Part shown: positions 34,638-44,097 of the stretch, piece after piece
Position numbering within the stretch: the first letter of the stretch is position 1
Layout: every line of letters starts with the position of its first letter
Origin: Halomonas sp. GD1P12
GTDB taxonomy: Bacteria > Pseudomonadota > Gammaproteobacteria > Pseudomonadales > Halomonadaceae
DNA length: 64,000 nt
Direction of reading: 5' to 3'
Assembly (NCBI RefSeq): GCF_025725645.1
Contig: NZ_CP107007.1
Coordinates: 3,410,001 to 3,474,000, forward strand
Notes under the pieces: model-generated
What the model saw: the letters and a program-made list of their open reading frames with translations, nothing else
What the model was told of the DNA's origin: nothing
Database searches by the model: none
Position numbers and translations under genes: made by a program

Positions 34638-35896
34638 CGCTTCTTCTCTTCGGGCTCTTCTTTCTCCTCATGCTGCTGGGCGTGCCGATCGCCTTCGCCA
34701 TCGGCGCAAGCTCGCTCTACGCGCTCTACCAGGGCGGCGTGCCGCTGATGGTGGTCACCCAGCAGATGTTCCAGGGCATCAACTCGTTTGCGCTGGTCGC
34801 CATTCCGATGTTCATTCTGGCCGGCGATTTGATGGCCCAGGGGCGGGTGAGCGAGCGGCTGGTGAGCTTCGCCGACTCGCTGGTGGGTTTTCTGCGCGGC
34901 GGGCTCTCGATCGTCTCGGTCATGGCAGGCATGTTTTTCGCCGCGATCTCGGGCTCCGGCGCGGCCACCACCGCGGCGGTGGGGTCGAGTCTCGTGCCGG
35001 AACTCAAGCGCAAGGGGTATGAGCCGGCCTCCGCAGCGAGTTTGATCGCGGCGAGCGGCACCATCGGTGTGGTCATACCACCGTCGGTGCCGATGATCAT
35101 CTACGCGGTGATCGCCCAGCAGTCGGTGTCCGAGCTGTTCTTGAGCGGCTTTCTACCGGGTTTGGCGATGGGGGTGGGGCTGATGGCGATCGCCCTGGTG
35201 CAGGCTTACAAGCGCCAGTACCCCAAGGGTACGCCGCTGTCGTCTGCCACCATCTGGCGCACCTTCAAGTCCGCCAGCTGGGGGCTGATGACCCCGGTGA
35301 TCATTCTGGGCGGTATCTTCACCGGGATCTTTACCCCCTCCGAGGCCGCCGTGGTAGCGGTGAACTACGCGCTGTTGGTGTCGCTATTCGTCTACCGCGA
35401 TTTGAACGTGGCCCAGGCGTACCGGCTGTTGATCCGTTCGGCGATGACCACGGCGGTGATCATGCTGGTGATCGCCATGTCGGCAGTACTCAGTTGGACG
35501 CTATCGAGCTGGCAGGTGCCCGGCGCCATCGCCGAGTCGGTGCTGTCGCTCTCCACCAATCCGCTGGTGATCATGCTGCTGGTCGTTGCGGTGATTCTGC
35601 TCACCGGCGTGTTCATCGAAACCGCCAGCGCCTTGATCATTCTCACCCCGGTGCTGCTGCCGCTGGTGCTACAGCTCGGGATCGACCCGATCCACTTCGG
35701 GCTGATCATCGTGGTGGGGCTCTCGATCGGCATGATCACCCCGCCGGTGGCGATCAACCTGTACGTGGCGTCATCGGTGACCCAGCTGCCGCTGGAGCGC
35801 ATCACCCGCGCGATCATTCCCTATCTACTGGGGCTGATCGGCGTCTTGCTGCTGGTGGTGTACGTGCCGATTTTCATGGGCTGGTCGGGAAACTGA
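34634..35896 (+). CDS. TRAP transporter large permease, DctM type
   Basis: 420 residues, about twelve membrane segments. Motifs AISGSGAATTAAVGSSLVPEL and AASGTIGVVIPPSVPMIIYAV are typical DctM helical-hairpin elements. It carries out sodium-driven transport of the carboxylate delivered by the DctP protein(s). Ends just before a strong terminator. Confidence 0.92.
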   Translation: MTLLLFGLFFLLMLLGVPIAFAIGASSLYALYQGGVPLMVVTQQMFQGINSFALVAIPMFILAGDLMAQGRVSERLVSFADSLVGFLRGGLSIVSVMAGMFFAAISGSGAATTAAVGSSLVPELKRKGYEPASAASLIAASGTIGVVIPPSVPMIIYAVIAQQSVSELFLSGFLPGLAMGVGLMAIALVQAYKRQYPKGTPLSSATIWRTFKSASWGLMTPVIILGGIFTGIFTPSEAAVVAVNYALLVSLFVYRDLNVAQAYRLLIRSAMTTAVIMLVIAMSAVLSWTLSSWQVPGAIAESVLSLSTNPLVIMLLVVAVILLTGVFIETASALIILTPVLLPLVLQLGIDPIHFGLIIVVGLSIGMITPPVAINLYVASSVTQLPLERITRAIIPYLLGLIGVLLLVVYVPIFMGWSGN

Positions 35897-35918
35897 CCAT
35901 ATAGTATCTGCGCGTCGA

Positions 35919-35945
35919 GGGAGCCCACATGGGCTCCCTTTTTTA
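35919..35945 (+). terminator. Terminator of TRAP operon
   Basis: GGGAGCCC-acat-GGGCTCCC followed by seven T; a textbook rho-independent terminator 22 bp after the DctM stop. Confidence 0.93.
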
Positions 35946-35968
35946 TGTTCAAAAAGCGGCGACGGCGC

Positions 35969-37018
35969 TCAGGCGCCCTGGTCACCCTGCTGGCAGGATT
36001 TGCGAAACTGCCCCGGCGTGATGTCGAAGAGCTGATAAAAACAGTTGCGAAAATGCGAGATGCTGACGAAGCCCGTGGCCACCGCCACCTCCGCCAGCGG
36101 TTTGTTGGTCTGCTGTAGAAGCTGACGCGCCCGGGTCAGGCGAAGCTCCATGTAGTAGCGTGACGGGCTTGCGCTGACGTAGATCGAAAACATGCGCTCG
36201 AGCTGGCGCCGGGAAATGTTCACCCAGTTACTGATCTCGGCAATCGAAAGGGGCTCTTCGATGTTGTTCTTCATCAGCTGCAGCGAGATCTTGAGCTTCT
36301 CCGGAAGGGTGTGGTTTTGATCGACCCGAAGTGTCGAGATATCCGGCGAGTCCAGACCCTTGTCGCAGCTGAGCATCTCCTCGACAGCGCCGACCACCGC
36401 GTTGCCGCAGTCGGAGCGAACCACTTCGAGCATCATACTCAGCGAGCTGCTGGCCCCGGCGCAGCTCAGTCGATTACGGTCGACGATAAAGCTTCTGCTG
36501 GTCACCGATACATCCCAGAACTGCTCCGCCATCATCGCCCGGCCGTCCGGGTGATAAGCGCACTGATAGCCGCTCATCAGCCCCGCCTCGGCCAGAAAAT
36601 AGGCGCCGTTCCAGAGCCCGCCCAGCACCGCGCCGTGGTGATCCGCGCTCTTGAGCCGGCTGCGTAAAAGCGCGGTGGCCTGCGCCTTGACGCGCAGCCC
36701 ACCGCAAACGATGACCACGTCTACGTCCAGCGCAGCACTGTCGAAATCTGCAAGCGTCATATCCGTCGACACTTCGATTCCCAGATCGGACACCGTCGCC
36801 GCTCGCTCGCCCACCACCCGCACCTCGTAGAGCGTCGAGGACTTCATCAGGTTCGTGGTCACCAGCGCATCCACCGCGCCGGTAAACGCCATCATCGAAA
36901 AGTTTTCCAGCAGGATGAAGGCCACGCGCCGCGTGCTTTTGGCGCTGTCATCCGTGTTTTTTGGGGCGATATACGCCATGTTCTTGTTCTTTAACGTACT
37001 CGAGAATCTGTCTCGCAT
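35969..37018 (-). CDS. GlxA/GbdR-type AraC-family regulator with DJ-1/PfpI-like domain
   Basis: 349 residues from the ATG at 37018 (CAGGGGG upstream); a longer reading to 37105 overlaps the neighbour. The N-terminal class-I amidotransferase-like domain (RRVAFILLENFSMMAFTGAVDAL) lacks an obvious catalytic Cys and serves as sensor in this family; the C-terminal AraC HTH (IAEISNWVNISRRQLERMFSIYV, AVATGFVSISHFRNCFYQLF) binds DNA. Close in style to ArgR/CdhR/GbdR regulators of amino-acid and methylamine catabolism. Likely targets are the adjacent TRAP operon or a distant gene. Confidence 0.85.
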   Translation of the reverse strand: MRDRFSSTLKNKNMAYIAPKNTDDSAKSTRRVAFILLENFSMMAFTGAVDALVTTNLMKSSTLYEVRVVGERAATVSDLGIEVSTDMTLADFDSAALDVDVVIVCGGLRVKAQATALLRSRLKSADHHGAVLGGLWNGAYFLAEAGLMSGYQCAYHPDGRAMMAEQFWDVSVTSRSFIVDRNRLSCAGASSSLSMMLEVVRSDCGNAVVGAVEEMLSCDKGLDSPDISTLRVDQNHTLPEKLKISLQLMKNNIEEPLSIAEISNWVNISRRQLERMFSIYVSASPSRYYMELRLTRARQLLQQTNKPLAEVAVATGFVSISHFRNCFYQLFDITPGQFRKSCQQGDQGA

Positions 37019-37082
37019 AACGCCCCCTGACGTTAGGTCCACCTGATAGTAATGGCGCTTTTTCCAACTCCGCTCAAGTCTT

Positions 37083-38168
37083 TCACTCGCTTTGCGAATC
37101 GACATCCAGCACGCTCTCCACCTCCATCACTTCGCCACAGCGGCTCGGGCGATAGCCGGGCAGGGCTTGTACGGCCTGCTGGAATGCTTCGCCGCTGAGT
37201 ACCTCGAGAAAGCTTTGGAGCCGTGGCTCCTTCAGGGCGTGGTGGTGGCAGGCGAGCAGGTAGTCCTCCACCGCCAGCGGGATGAAATCGAGGCCGAACT
37301 TTTCGGCGCCGGCCTGTACGCCGAAGCCGACGTCGGCCATGCCGGCGGCCACGTAAGCGGCGACGGCGGAGTGGGTGAACTCCTCGACTTCGAAGCCGCG
37401 AATGGCGACGCTTGCCACCTCCGCCTCGCTCAGCAGGCAGTCGAGCAGCGAGCGCGTCCCGGAAGAGGCCTGGCGGTTGACGAAGCGCACGCCCTCAAAC
37501 GCGAGCGATGCGACACCCTGAATGCCAAGCGGATTGCCCGGCGCCACCATTAACCCCTGGGTGCGGGCGATGAAGCCGATCACCCGATGCTCGCGGGGTT
37601 TCAGCAGGCCCTGGTAGGTGGCGCGAATGCGCTCGCCCACCGCCCCGCGGGGCAAATGAAAACCCGCCACGTCACAGCTGCCGCGGTTAAGCGCAGCGAG
37701 CGACTCCTGAGGACTGCAGTACTGCAAGTCCAGCGGCAGCGCCGTGAGGTGTTTGGGCAGAAGCTCGACGGCGAAGCCGTGGCTGGCGTGCAGGCGCAGC
37801 ACCGACACCTGGCCCTGCTGTTCGCGCGCGATGGCGAGATTCAGCTCCGAGCCGAGACTTTCGAGCTGCGGGCCCAGGCGCGCCACCGCGCGCTGCTCCG
37901 CCCATAGAAGCTTTTCACCCAGCGGCGTGAGCTGCGCGCCGCGCCCACGCTGCATCTCGACCAGCGCCACGCCGAAAAACGCACTCCCCTGGCGCAATAA
38001 GTTCCACGCGTGCCGGTATGAGATACCCACGTCCTCGGCGGCCTGGGTTAACTTACCCCGCCGGTAAACCGCGCCCAGAAGGCGAAGTAGCTGTAAATCC
38101 AGCTGGTTTCCCGCATCGTCACGAAAGCACCAGGTAGGAAGCACGGTGATTTTCTTCATTGGCAGCAT
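37083..38168 (-). CDS. ModE-type HTH regulator with periplasmic-binding-like domain, probable fds regulator
   Basis: 361 residues. N-terminal ModE/LysR-like winged HTH (LDLQLLRLLGAVYRRGKLTQAAEDVGISYRHAWNLL) followed by a PBP-like effector domain (CDVAGFHLPRGAVGE, VNRQASSGTRSLLDCLL, VGFGVQAGAEKFGLDFIPL) of the type that binds molybdate or small ligands. Divergent from fdsG across 130 bp; together with the Mo-dependent enzyme this suggests control of formate dehydrogenase by molybdenum or formate status. Confidence 0.82.
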   Translation of the reverse strand: MLPMKKITVLPTWCFRDDAGNQLDLQLLRLLGAVYRRGKLTQAAEDVGISYRHAWNLLRQGSAFFGVALVEMQRGRGAQLTPLGEKLLWAEQRAVARLGPQLESLGSELNLAIAREQQGQVSVLRLHASHGFAVELLPKHLTALPLDLQYCSPQESLAALNRGSCDVAGFHLPRGAVGERIRATYQGLLKPREHRVIGFIARTQGLMVAPGNPLGIQGVASLAFEGVRFVNRQASSGTRSLLDCLLSEAEVASVAIRGFEVEEFTHSAVAAYVAAGMADVGFGVQAGAEKFGLDFIPLAVEDYLLACHHHALKEPRLQSFLEVLSGEAFQQAVQALPGYRPSRCGEVMEVESVLDVDSQSE

Positions 38169-38298
38169 CTTTCATATTTTGTCGTTATGGGCTTGATGCT
38201 AGCGTGACATTGACCGTGGTGCACGCCTTTTAAAATCGATTTCAAATAAGCATCAGCGTGCATATTGATAACAAACAATCCGTACCGGGAGAGACACG

Positions 38299-38793
38299 AT
38301 GAAGCCGTCTCCAGAATGGTCGTCGGCGTCGATTCAAACCGAGATCGACGCGCTCAAACACAAGCCCGGCGCGCTGCTGCCGATTCTTCACGCCCTGCAG
38401 GACCGCTTCGGCTTCATCCCGACCGATGCGATCCCCCTGATCGCCGCCTCGCTCCAGCAGACCCGCGCTGAAATCCACGGCGTCATCAGCTTTTACCACC
38501 ACTTTCGCACCACCCCGCCGGGGCGCCACGTGCTGCAGATCTGCCGTGCCGAGGCGTGCCAGTCCGTCGGCGCGCGCGCGCTCGAGGCCCACGCCAAGTC
38601 GCGCCTGGGCGTGGATTATCACCAGACCACGCCGGACCGTGAAATCACGTTAGAGGCCGTTTACTGCCTCGGCAACTGCGCCTGCGGGCCCTCGATCAGC
38701 GTCGACGGCCAGGTCCGCGGCCGCGTGACCCAGGACACCTTCGACGAGCTTGTCGATGAGCTGCAGACCCGGCCCTTGGAGATCAGCGCATGA
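38299..38793 (+). CDS. fdsG: NAD-dependent formate dehydrogenase gamma subunit
   Basis: 164 residues, NuoE-like thioredoxin-fold [2Fe-2S] protein. Cluster ligands Cys82 and Cys87 (ICRAEACQSVG) and Cys123 and Cys127 (YCLGNCACGPS). It passes electrons between the beta subunit flavin and other clusters in the soluble complex. First gene of the fds operon; GAGAG precedes the ATG. It overlaps fdsB by four bases. Confidence 0.92.
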   Translation: MKPSPEWSSASIQTEIDALKHKPGALLPILHALQDRFGFIPTDAIPLIAASLQQTRAEIHGVISFYHHFRTTPPGRHVLQICRAEACQSVGARALEAHAKSRLGVDYHQTTPDREITLEAVYCLGNCACGPSISVDGQVRGRVTQDTFDELVDELQTRPLEISA

Positions 38794-40346
38794 GCATCCG
38801 CGTTTTCGTTCCCCGCGACACCACCGCGCTTTCACTGGGCGCCGACACCGTTGCGCGCCGCCTGGAGCGCGAAGCCGCCGCTCGCCACGAAGGCATCGAT
38901 ATCGTGCGTAACGGCTCCCGCGGGCTTTTCTGGCTCGAGCCGATGGTCGAGGTCGAAACACCGAAAGGCCGCGTCGCTTATGGCCCGGTCACGCCCGCCG
39001 ATGTGCCCAGCCTGCTCGACAGCGGCCTGCTCGAAGGCTGCGTCAGCCACCCGCTGGCGCTCGGCCCGGTGGATGACATCGACTATCTCGCCCGCCAGCA
39101 GCGCCTGACCTTTGCGCGCATCGGCGTGACCGACCCGCTGTCGATTGACGACTACCGCGACCACCGGGGTTTTGCCGGGCTCGAGGCGGCGCTTTCGCTT
39201 TCGCCCCAGGCCATCGTCGATGAAGTGAAGGCCTCCGGGCTTCGCGGGCGCGGCGGCGCGGCGTTTCCCACCGGCATCAAGTGGCAAACGGTGCTCGACG
39301 CGCCTTCTGATCAAAAATACATCGTCTGCAACGCCGACGAGGGTGACTCCGGCACCTTCGCCGACCGGCTGGCGATGGAGTGCGACCCCTACATGCTGAT
39401 CGAAGGCATGACGATTGCCGGGCTCGCGGTGGGCGCAACCCAGGGCTATATCTATCTGCGCTCGGAGTACCCGCTGGCGAAAGAGATCCTCGATGAGGCG
39501 ATCGAGCGCGCCGAGGTAGCGGGGTATCTGGGCGATAACATCCGCGAAAGCGGGCGCGCCTTTCATCTGGAAGTGCGCCTGGGCGCCGGCGCCTATATCT
39601 GCGGCGAAGAGACGTCGCTGCTGGAAAGCCTCGAAGGCAAGCGGGGCCTGGTGCGCTTCAAGCCACCGTTGCCCGCCATCGAGGGTCTGTTTGGCCGGCC
39701 CACCGTGGTCAACAACGTGCTGTCACTTGCCGCAGTGCCGCTCATTCTGGCCGAAGGCGGCCAGGCCTATGCCGATTACGGCATGGGCCGCTCGCGCGGG
39801 ACGCTGGCGCTGCAACTGGCGGGCAACGTCAAGCGCGGCGGATTAATCGAGCTTGCCTTTGGCACGACGCTTCGCACCTTGATGGAGGAGTTTGGCGGCG
39901 GCACGTTGAGCGGGCGGCCGCTTCGCGCGGTGCAGGTGGGCGGGCCGCTGTGCGCCTACCTGCCCGAAAGCCAGTGGGACATGCCGCTCGACTACGAAAC
40001 CTTCGCCGAGGTCGGCGCGGGGGTGGGCCACGGCGGCGTGGTGATGTTCGACGATAGCGTCGACATGGCCGAGCAGGCGCGCTTTTCGATGGAGTTCTGC
40101 AAGGAAGAGTCCTGCGGCAAGTGCACGCCGTGCCGCATCGGCTCGACCCGCGGCGTGGAGGTGATCGACCGCATTCGCAAGGGCGAGAACCGCGACGCCA
40201 ACCTCGCGCTGCTCAATGATCTTTGCGAGACGATGGTGGATGGCTCGCTGTGCGCCATGGGTGGCATGACCCCCTTCCCGGTGCAGAGCGCGCTCAAGCA
40301 CTTTTCCGAGGACTTCCAGCGTCCAGCCAGCGGAGAACACTCATGA
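38790..40346 (+). CDS. fdsB: NAD-dependent formate dehydrogenase beta subunit
   Basis: 518 residues, NuoF-like with an N-terminal thioredoxin-like extension. FMN/NAD site GLRGRGGAAFPTGIKW and NADEGDSGTFADR, GAYICGEETSLLESLEG, and the [4Fe-4S] ligands ESCGKCTPCR with the last Cys in LCAMGGMTP. It reduces NAD+ using electrons from formate. Overlaps fdsA by four bases. Confidence 0.93.
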   Translation: MSIRVFVPRDTTALSLGADTVARRLEREAAARHEGIDIVRNGSRGLFWLEPMVEVETPKGRVAYGPVTPADVPSLLDSGLLEGCVSHPLALGPVDDIDYLARQQRLTFARIGVTDPLSIDDYRDHRGFAGLEAALSLSPQAIVDEVKASGLRGRGGAAFPTGIKWQTVLDAPSDQKYIVCNADEGDSGTFADRLAMECDPYMLIEGMTIAGLAVGATQGYIYLRSEYPLAKEILDEAIERAEVAGYLGDNIRESGRAFHLEVRLGAGAYICGEETSLLESLEGKRGLVRFKPPLPAIEGLFGRPTVVNNVLSLAAVPLILAEGGQAYADYGMGRSRGTLALQLAGNVKRGGLIELAFGTTLRTLMEEFGGGTLSGRPLRAVQVGGPLCAYLPESQWDMPLDYETFAEVGAGVGHGGVVMFDDSVDMAEQARFSMEFCKEESCGKCTPCRIGSTRGVEVIDRIRKGENRDANLALLNDLCETMVDGSLCAMGGMTPFPVQSALKHFSEDFQRPASGEHS

Positions 40347-43243
40347 TTGAACATTTCGATCCACGGCGTCAGGCCAATAGCGTCGATTTCGCGAAGGACG
40401 ATTTCAGCAAGGACTATGGCACCCCCGCTGCCCGCCCGGGCGCGGCCTCGGTCAGCGTCGAAATCGACGGCATCACCTTGAGCGTGCCGGAAGGCACCTC
40501 CGTGCTGCGCGCCGCCGCCCTTGCCGATATCAGCATTCCCAAACTCTGCGCCACCGACAGCCTCGAGGCCTTTGGCTCCTGCCGGCTCTGCGCCGTCGAG
40601 ATCGAAGGCCGCCGGGGCCTGCCGGCCTCCTGCACCACGCCGGTGGTTCAGGGCATGAAGGTCACGACGCAAAACGAGCGCCTGGCGAAGCTTCGTCGGG
40701 GCGTGATGGAGCTCTACATTTCCGATCACCCGCTGGATTGTCTGACCTGCTCCGCCAACGGCGACTGCGAGCTGCAGGACATGGCGGGCAGCGTCGGGCT
40801 TCGCGAGGTGCGCTACGGCTTTGAAGGAGAGAACCACCTCGACAAGCCAAAGGACACCTCCAACCCCTACTTCACGTTTGACCCGAGCAAGTGCATCGTC
40901 TGCTCGCGCTGTGTGCGCGCCTGCGACGAGGTGCAGGGCACCTTCGCGCTGACCATCGACGGGCGCGGCTTCGATTCCAAGGTCTCCGCCGGCCAGGACG
41001 AGGCGTTCATGGACTCGGACTGCGTCTCCTGCGGCGCCTGCGTGCAGGCCTGCCCCACGGCCACGCTGATGGACAACAGCGTAATCGACCATGGCGTGCC
41101 GGATCGCAGCGTAGTGACCACCTGCGCCTACTGCGGCGTGGGCTGCTCCTTCGAGGCCCAGATGAAGGGCGACAAGCTCGTGCGCATGGTGCCTTACAAG
41201 GGCGGCGACGCCAACCACGGCCACTCCTGCGTGAAGGGGCGCTTCGCCTTCGGCTACGCCTCTCACCCGGACCGGCTGACCACGCCGATGATTCGCGATT
41301 CCATCGACCAGCCCTGGCGCGAAGCGAGCTGGGAAGAGGCGATCAGCTTCGCCGCCAAACGCCTGAAAGCGATTCAGGCCGAGCATGGCCGCGAAAGCAT
41401 CGGCGGTATTACCTCCTCGCGCTGCACCAACGAGGAAACCTATCTGGTGCAGAAGCTGATCCGCGCGGCGTTCGGCAACAACAATACCGACACCTGCGCC
41501 CGGGTCTGCCACTCGCCCACCGGCTACGGCCTGAAAACCACGCTAGGCGAATCTGCGGGTACCCAGACGTTTGATTCGGTGATGCAATCTGATGCGATCA
41601 TCGTTATCGGCGCCAACCCCACCGATGCCCACCCGGTGTTCGGCTCGATGATGCGTAAGCGCCTGCGCCAAGGCGCGAAGCTGATCGTCGCTGACCCGCG
41701 CCGCATCGATCTGCTGAAAACGCCGCACCTGAAAGAGGCCCAGCACCTGCCGCTGCGCCCGGGTACCAACGTGGCGCTGGTCAACGCCCTGGCCCACGTG
41801 GTGATTACCGAAGGCCTGGAAGACAAGGACTTCGTCGCCAAGCGCTGCGATACCGATGCCTACCAGAGCTGGCGCGCGTTCATCAGTGAAGAGCGCCACT
41901 CGCCCGAGGTGTCTGAGCCCATCACCGGCGTGCCCGCTGACGCCGTCCGTCAGGCGGCGCGCACCTACGCAACCGTTCCCAACGGCGCGATCTACTACGG
42001 GCTGGGCGTGACCGAGCATAGCCAAGGCTCGACCATGGTGATGGGCATCGCGAACCTGGCGCTCGCCACCGGCAACATCGGCCGCGAAGGCGTGGGCGTG
42101 AACCCGCTGCGCGGCCAGAACAACGTGCAGGGCTCCTGCGATATGGGCTCCTTCCCTCATGAGCTTCCGGGCTACCAGCACGTGGCGGACCCCAACGCCC
42201 GCGGCCGTTTCGAGGCCAAATGGGGCGTGCAGCTTGACGATGAGCCGGGGCTGCGCATTCCCAACATGTTCGACGCGGCGATCGAGGGCACCTTCAAGGC
42301 GCTCTACGTGCAAGGCGAGGACATCGCCCAGTCCGACCCCAACACTCAGCACGTCGAAGCCGCCCTGCGCTCGCTGGACTGCCTGATCGTGCAGGATATT
42401 TTCCTCAACGAAACCGCCAAGTTCGCCCACGTGCTGCTGCCGGGCTCGAGTTTTCTGGAGAAGGACGGCACCTTCACCAACGCCGAGCGGCGCATCAACC
42501 GCGTGCGCAAGGTGACCCCGCCGGTGGCCGGCAAGCAGGACTGGGAAGTGACTCAGGATCTCGCCAACGCCCTGGGCTACCCGATGAACTACGCCCACCC
42601 GTCCGAGATCATGGACGAGATCGCAGCGCTTGCGCCGAGCTTTGCCGGGGTGAGCTACGAAAAACTCGAGCAGTACGGAAGCCTCCAGTGGCCCTGCAAC
42701 GACGAAAACCCGCAAGGCATGCCGACCATGCACGCGCTCAACTTCCCGATCGGGCTTGGCCGCTTTGCGATCACCGAATACGTGGCCACCGAAGAGCGCG
42801 CCAACCGCCGCTTCCCGCTGCTGCTGACCACCGGGCGGATTTTGAGCCAGTACAACGTGGGTGCGCAGACGCGGCGCACGCACAACCAGCACTGGCACAA
42901 CGAGGACGTGCTGGAGCTGCACCCGAGTGACGCCGAGCTTCGTGGCGTGAGCGACGGCGACTGGCTCGGCATCACCAGCCGCTCGGGCCAGACGGTGCTG
43001 CGCGCGCGCATTAGCGAGCGCATGCAGCCCGGCGTGGTTTACACCACCTTCCACCACCCGGGCAGCGGTGCTAACGTGATCACCACCGACAACTCGGACT
43101 GGGCCACCAATTGCCCGGAATACAAGGTGACCGCCGTGCAGGTAGAAAAAGTCAGCCAGCCCTCCGCCTGGCAGCAGCGCTTCAACGCCTTCGATCAGAC
43201 CCAAAAGCGCCATTTGGCGAAGGCGCAGCAGGAGGCGCCGTGA
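40343..43243 (+). CDS. fdsA: NAD-dependent formate dehydrogenase alpha subunit (molybdenum)
   Basis: 966 residues from the ATG overlapping the fdsB stop. N-terminal [2Fe-2S] ligands Cys69/80/83/97, a His/Cys cluster site (SDHPLDCLTCSANGDC), two ferredoxin clusters (CIVCSRCVRAC, CVSCGACVQAC), a [4Fe-4S] motif CAYCGVGC at 261-268, then the bis-MGD molybdenum domain. Active-site Cys389-His390 lies in CARVCHSPTGYG; it is cysteine, not selenocysteine. Oxidises formate to CO2 in the cytoplasm; oxygen-tolerant relatives are FdsA of Cupriavidus and Rhodobacter. Confidence 0.94.
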   Translation: MIEHFDPRRQANSVDFAKDDFSKDYGTPAARPGAASVSVEIDGITLSVPEGTSVLRAAALADISIPKLCATDSLEAFGSCRLCAVEIEGRRGLPASCTTPVVQGMKVTTQNERLAKLRRGVMELYISDHPLDCLTCSANGDCELQDMAGSVGLREVRYGFEGENHLDKPKDTSNPYFTFDPSKCIVCSRCVRACDEVQGTFALTIDGRGFDSKVSAGQDEAFMDSDCVSCGACVQACPTATLMDNSVIDHGVPDRSVVTTCAYCGVGCSFEAQMKGDKLVRMVPYKGGDANHGHSCVKGRFAFGYASHPDRLTTPMIRDSIDQPWREASWEEAISFAAKRLKAIQAEHGRESIGGITSSRCTNEETYLVQKLIRAAFGNNNTDTCARVCHSPTGYGLKTTLGESAGTQTFDSVMQSDAIIVIGANPTDAHPVFGSMMRKRLRQGAKLIVADPRRIDLLKTPHLKEAQHLPLRPGTNVALVNALAHVVITEGLEDKDFVAKRCDTDAYQSWRAFISEERHSPEVSEPITGVPADAVRQAARTYATVPNGAIYYGLGVTEHSQGSTMVMGIANLALATGNIGREGVGVNPLRGQNNVQGSCDMGSFPHELPGYQHVADPNARGRFEAKWGVQLDDEPGLRIPNMFDAAIEGTFKALYVQGEDIAQSDPNTQHVEAALRSLDCLIVQDIFLNETAKFAHVLLPGSSFLEKDGTFTNAERRINRVRKVTPPVAGKQDWEVTQDLANALGYPMNYAHPSEIMDEIAALAPSFAGVSYEKLEQYGSLQWPCNDENPQGMPTMHALNFPIGLGRFAITEYVATEERANRRFPLLLTTGRILSQYNVGAQTRRTHNQHWHNEDVLELHPSDAELRGVSDGDWLGITSRSGQTVLRARISERMQPGVVYTTFHHPGSGANVITTDNSDWATNCPEYKVTAVQVEKVSQPSAWQQRFNAFDQTQKRHLAKAQQEAP

Positions 43244-44097
43244 ACGCTACCGAGCGCGAAGAGCAGGCGCTAACGCGCCTGCCGGTCGAGGTGCGTCGCC
43301 ACCAGAGCGGCTGGCAGGCTGATGTCGATGAGGACGCGCTGGCCGAAGAAGTGCCGGTCGCGCTGATCTACAACGGCATCTCCCACGCGGTGATGATGGC
43401 AAGCCCGAAAGAACTAATGGATCTGGCGCTCGGTTTTAGCCTGACCGAGGGCATCATTGCCCACCCGCACGAGTGCTACGACTGGGAGATCCGTGAGGAG
43501 GAGAACGGCCTGGCCGTTCACCTGACGATTGCCACCGAGCGCCTGATGGCGCTCAAGGAGCGCCGGCGCAGCATGACCGGGCGCACCGGCTGCGGGCTCT
43601 GTGGCACCGAGGCGCTCGATCAGGCGATCCGCCCGATTCCCGAGGTTCGCGCGCCGGTCCTTACGGATGCCGCCATCGCCCGTGCGCTCGACGCCTTCTC
43701 CGCCCACCAGCCGCTGAAAGCCGCCACCGGCGCGGTGCATGGTGCGGCCTGGTGCAGCCTGGAGGGAGAGATTCTCTGCGTGCGCGAAGACGTGGGCCGC
43801 CACAACGCATTGGACAAACTGATCGGCGCGCTGGCGCGCGAGAAAGCGGCGCTCGACAACGGTTTCGTGCTGGTCTCCAGCCGGGCCAGCTATGAAATGG
43901 TGCACAAGTGCGCCAGCGCCGGCATCGGCGCGCTGGTGGCGGTTTCCGCAGCCACGGCGCTCGCCGTGCGCCAGGCCCAGGCGGCGAAGCTGCTGCTCGT
44001 GGGCTTCGCCCGCCGCCACCGCCACGTGATCTATCACCGCCCGAGCGCGGCACCTTCCAAGGGAGCAACGTTATGTCGAACAACGACGACAACCTGA
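43240..44097 (+). CDS. fdhD: Formate dehydrogenase sulfurtransferase
   Basis: 285 residues from the GTG overlapping the fdsA stop, with GGAGG at 43231. FdhD transfers sulfur from a cysteine desulfurase to the bis-MGD cofactor of formate dehydrogenase. The CxxC is Cys118-Cys121 in RTGCGLCGTEAL; other family motifs are REDVGRHNALDKLIG and SSRASYEMVHKCASAG. The C-terminus overlaps fdsD by 25 bases. Confidence 0.92.
   Translation: MNATEREEQALTRLPVEVRRHQSGWQADVDEDALAEEVPVALIYNGISHAVMMASPKELMDLALGFSLTEGIIAHPHECYDWEIREEENGLAVHLTIATERLMALKERRRSMTGRTGCGLCGTEALDQAIRPIPEVRAPVLTDAAIARALDAFSAHQPLKAATGAVHGAAWCSLEGEILCVREDVGRHNALDKLIGALAREKAALDNGFVLVSSRASYEMVHKCASAGIGALVAVSAATALAVRQAQAAKLLLVGFARRHRHVIYHRPSAAPSKGATLCRTTTTT

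Noticed and set aside
41543..43213. 556-codon minus-strand frame opposite fdsA
   Set aside because: Shadow of a well-defined molybdoenzyme gene.
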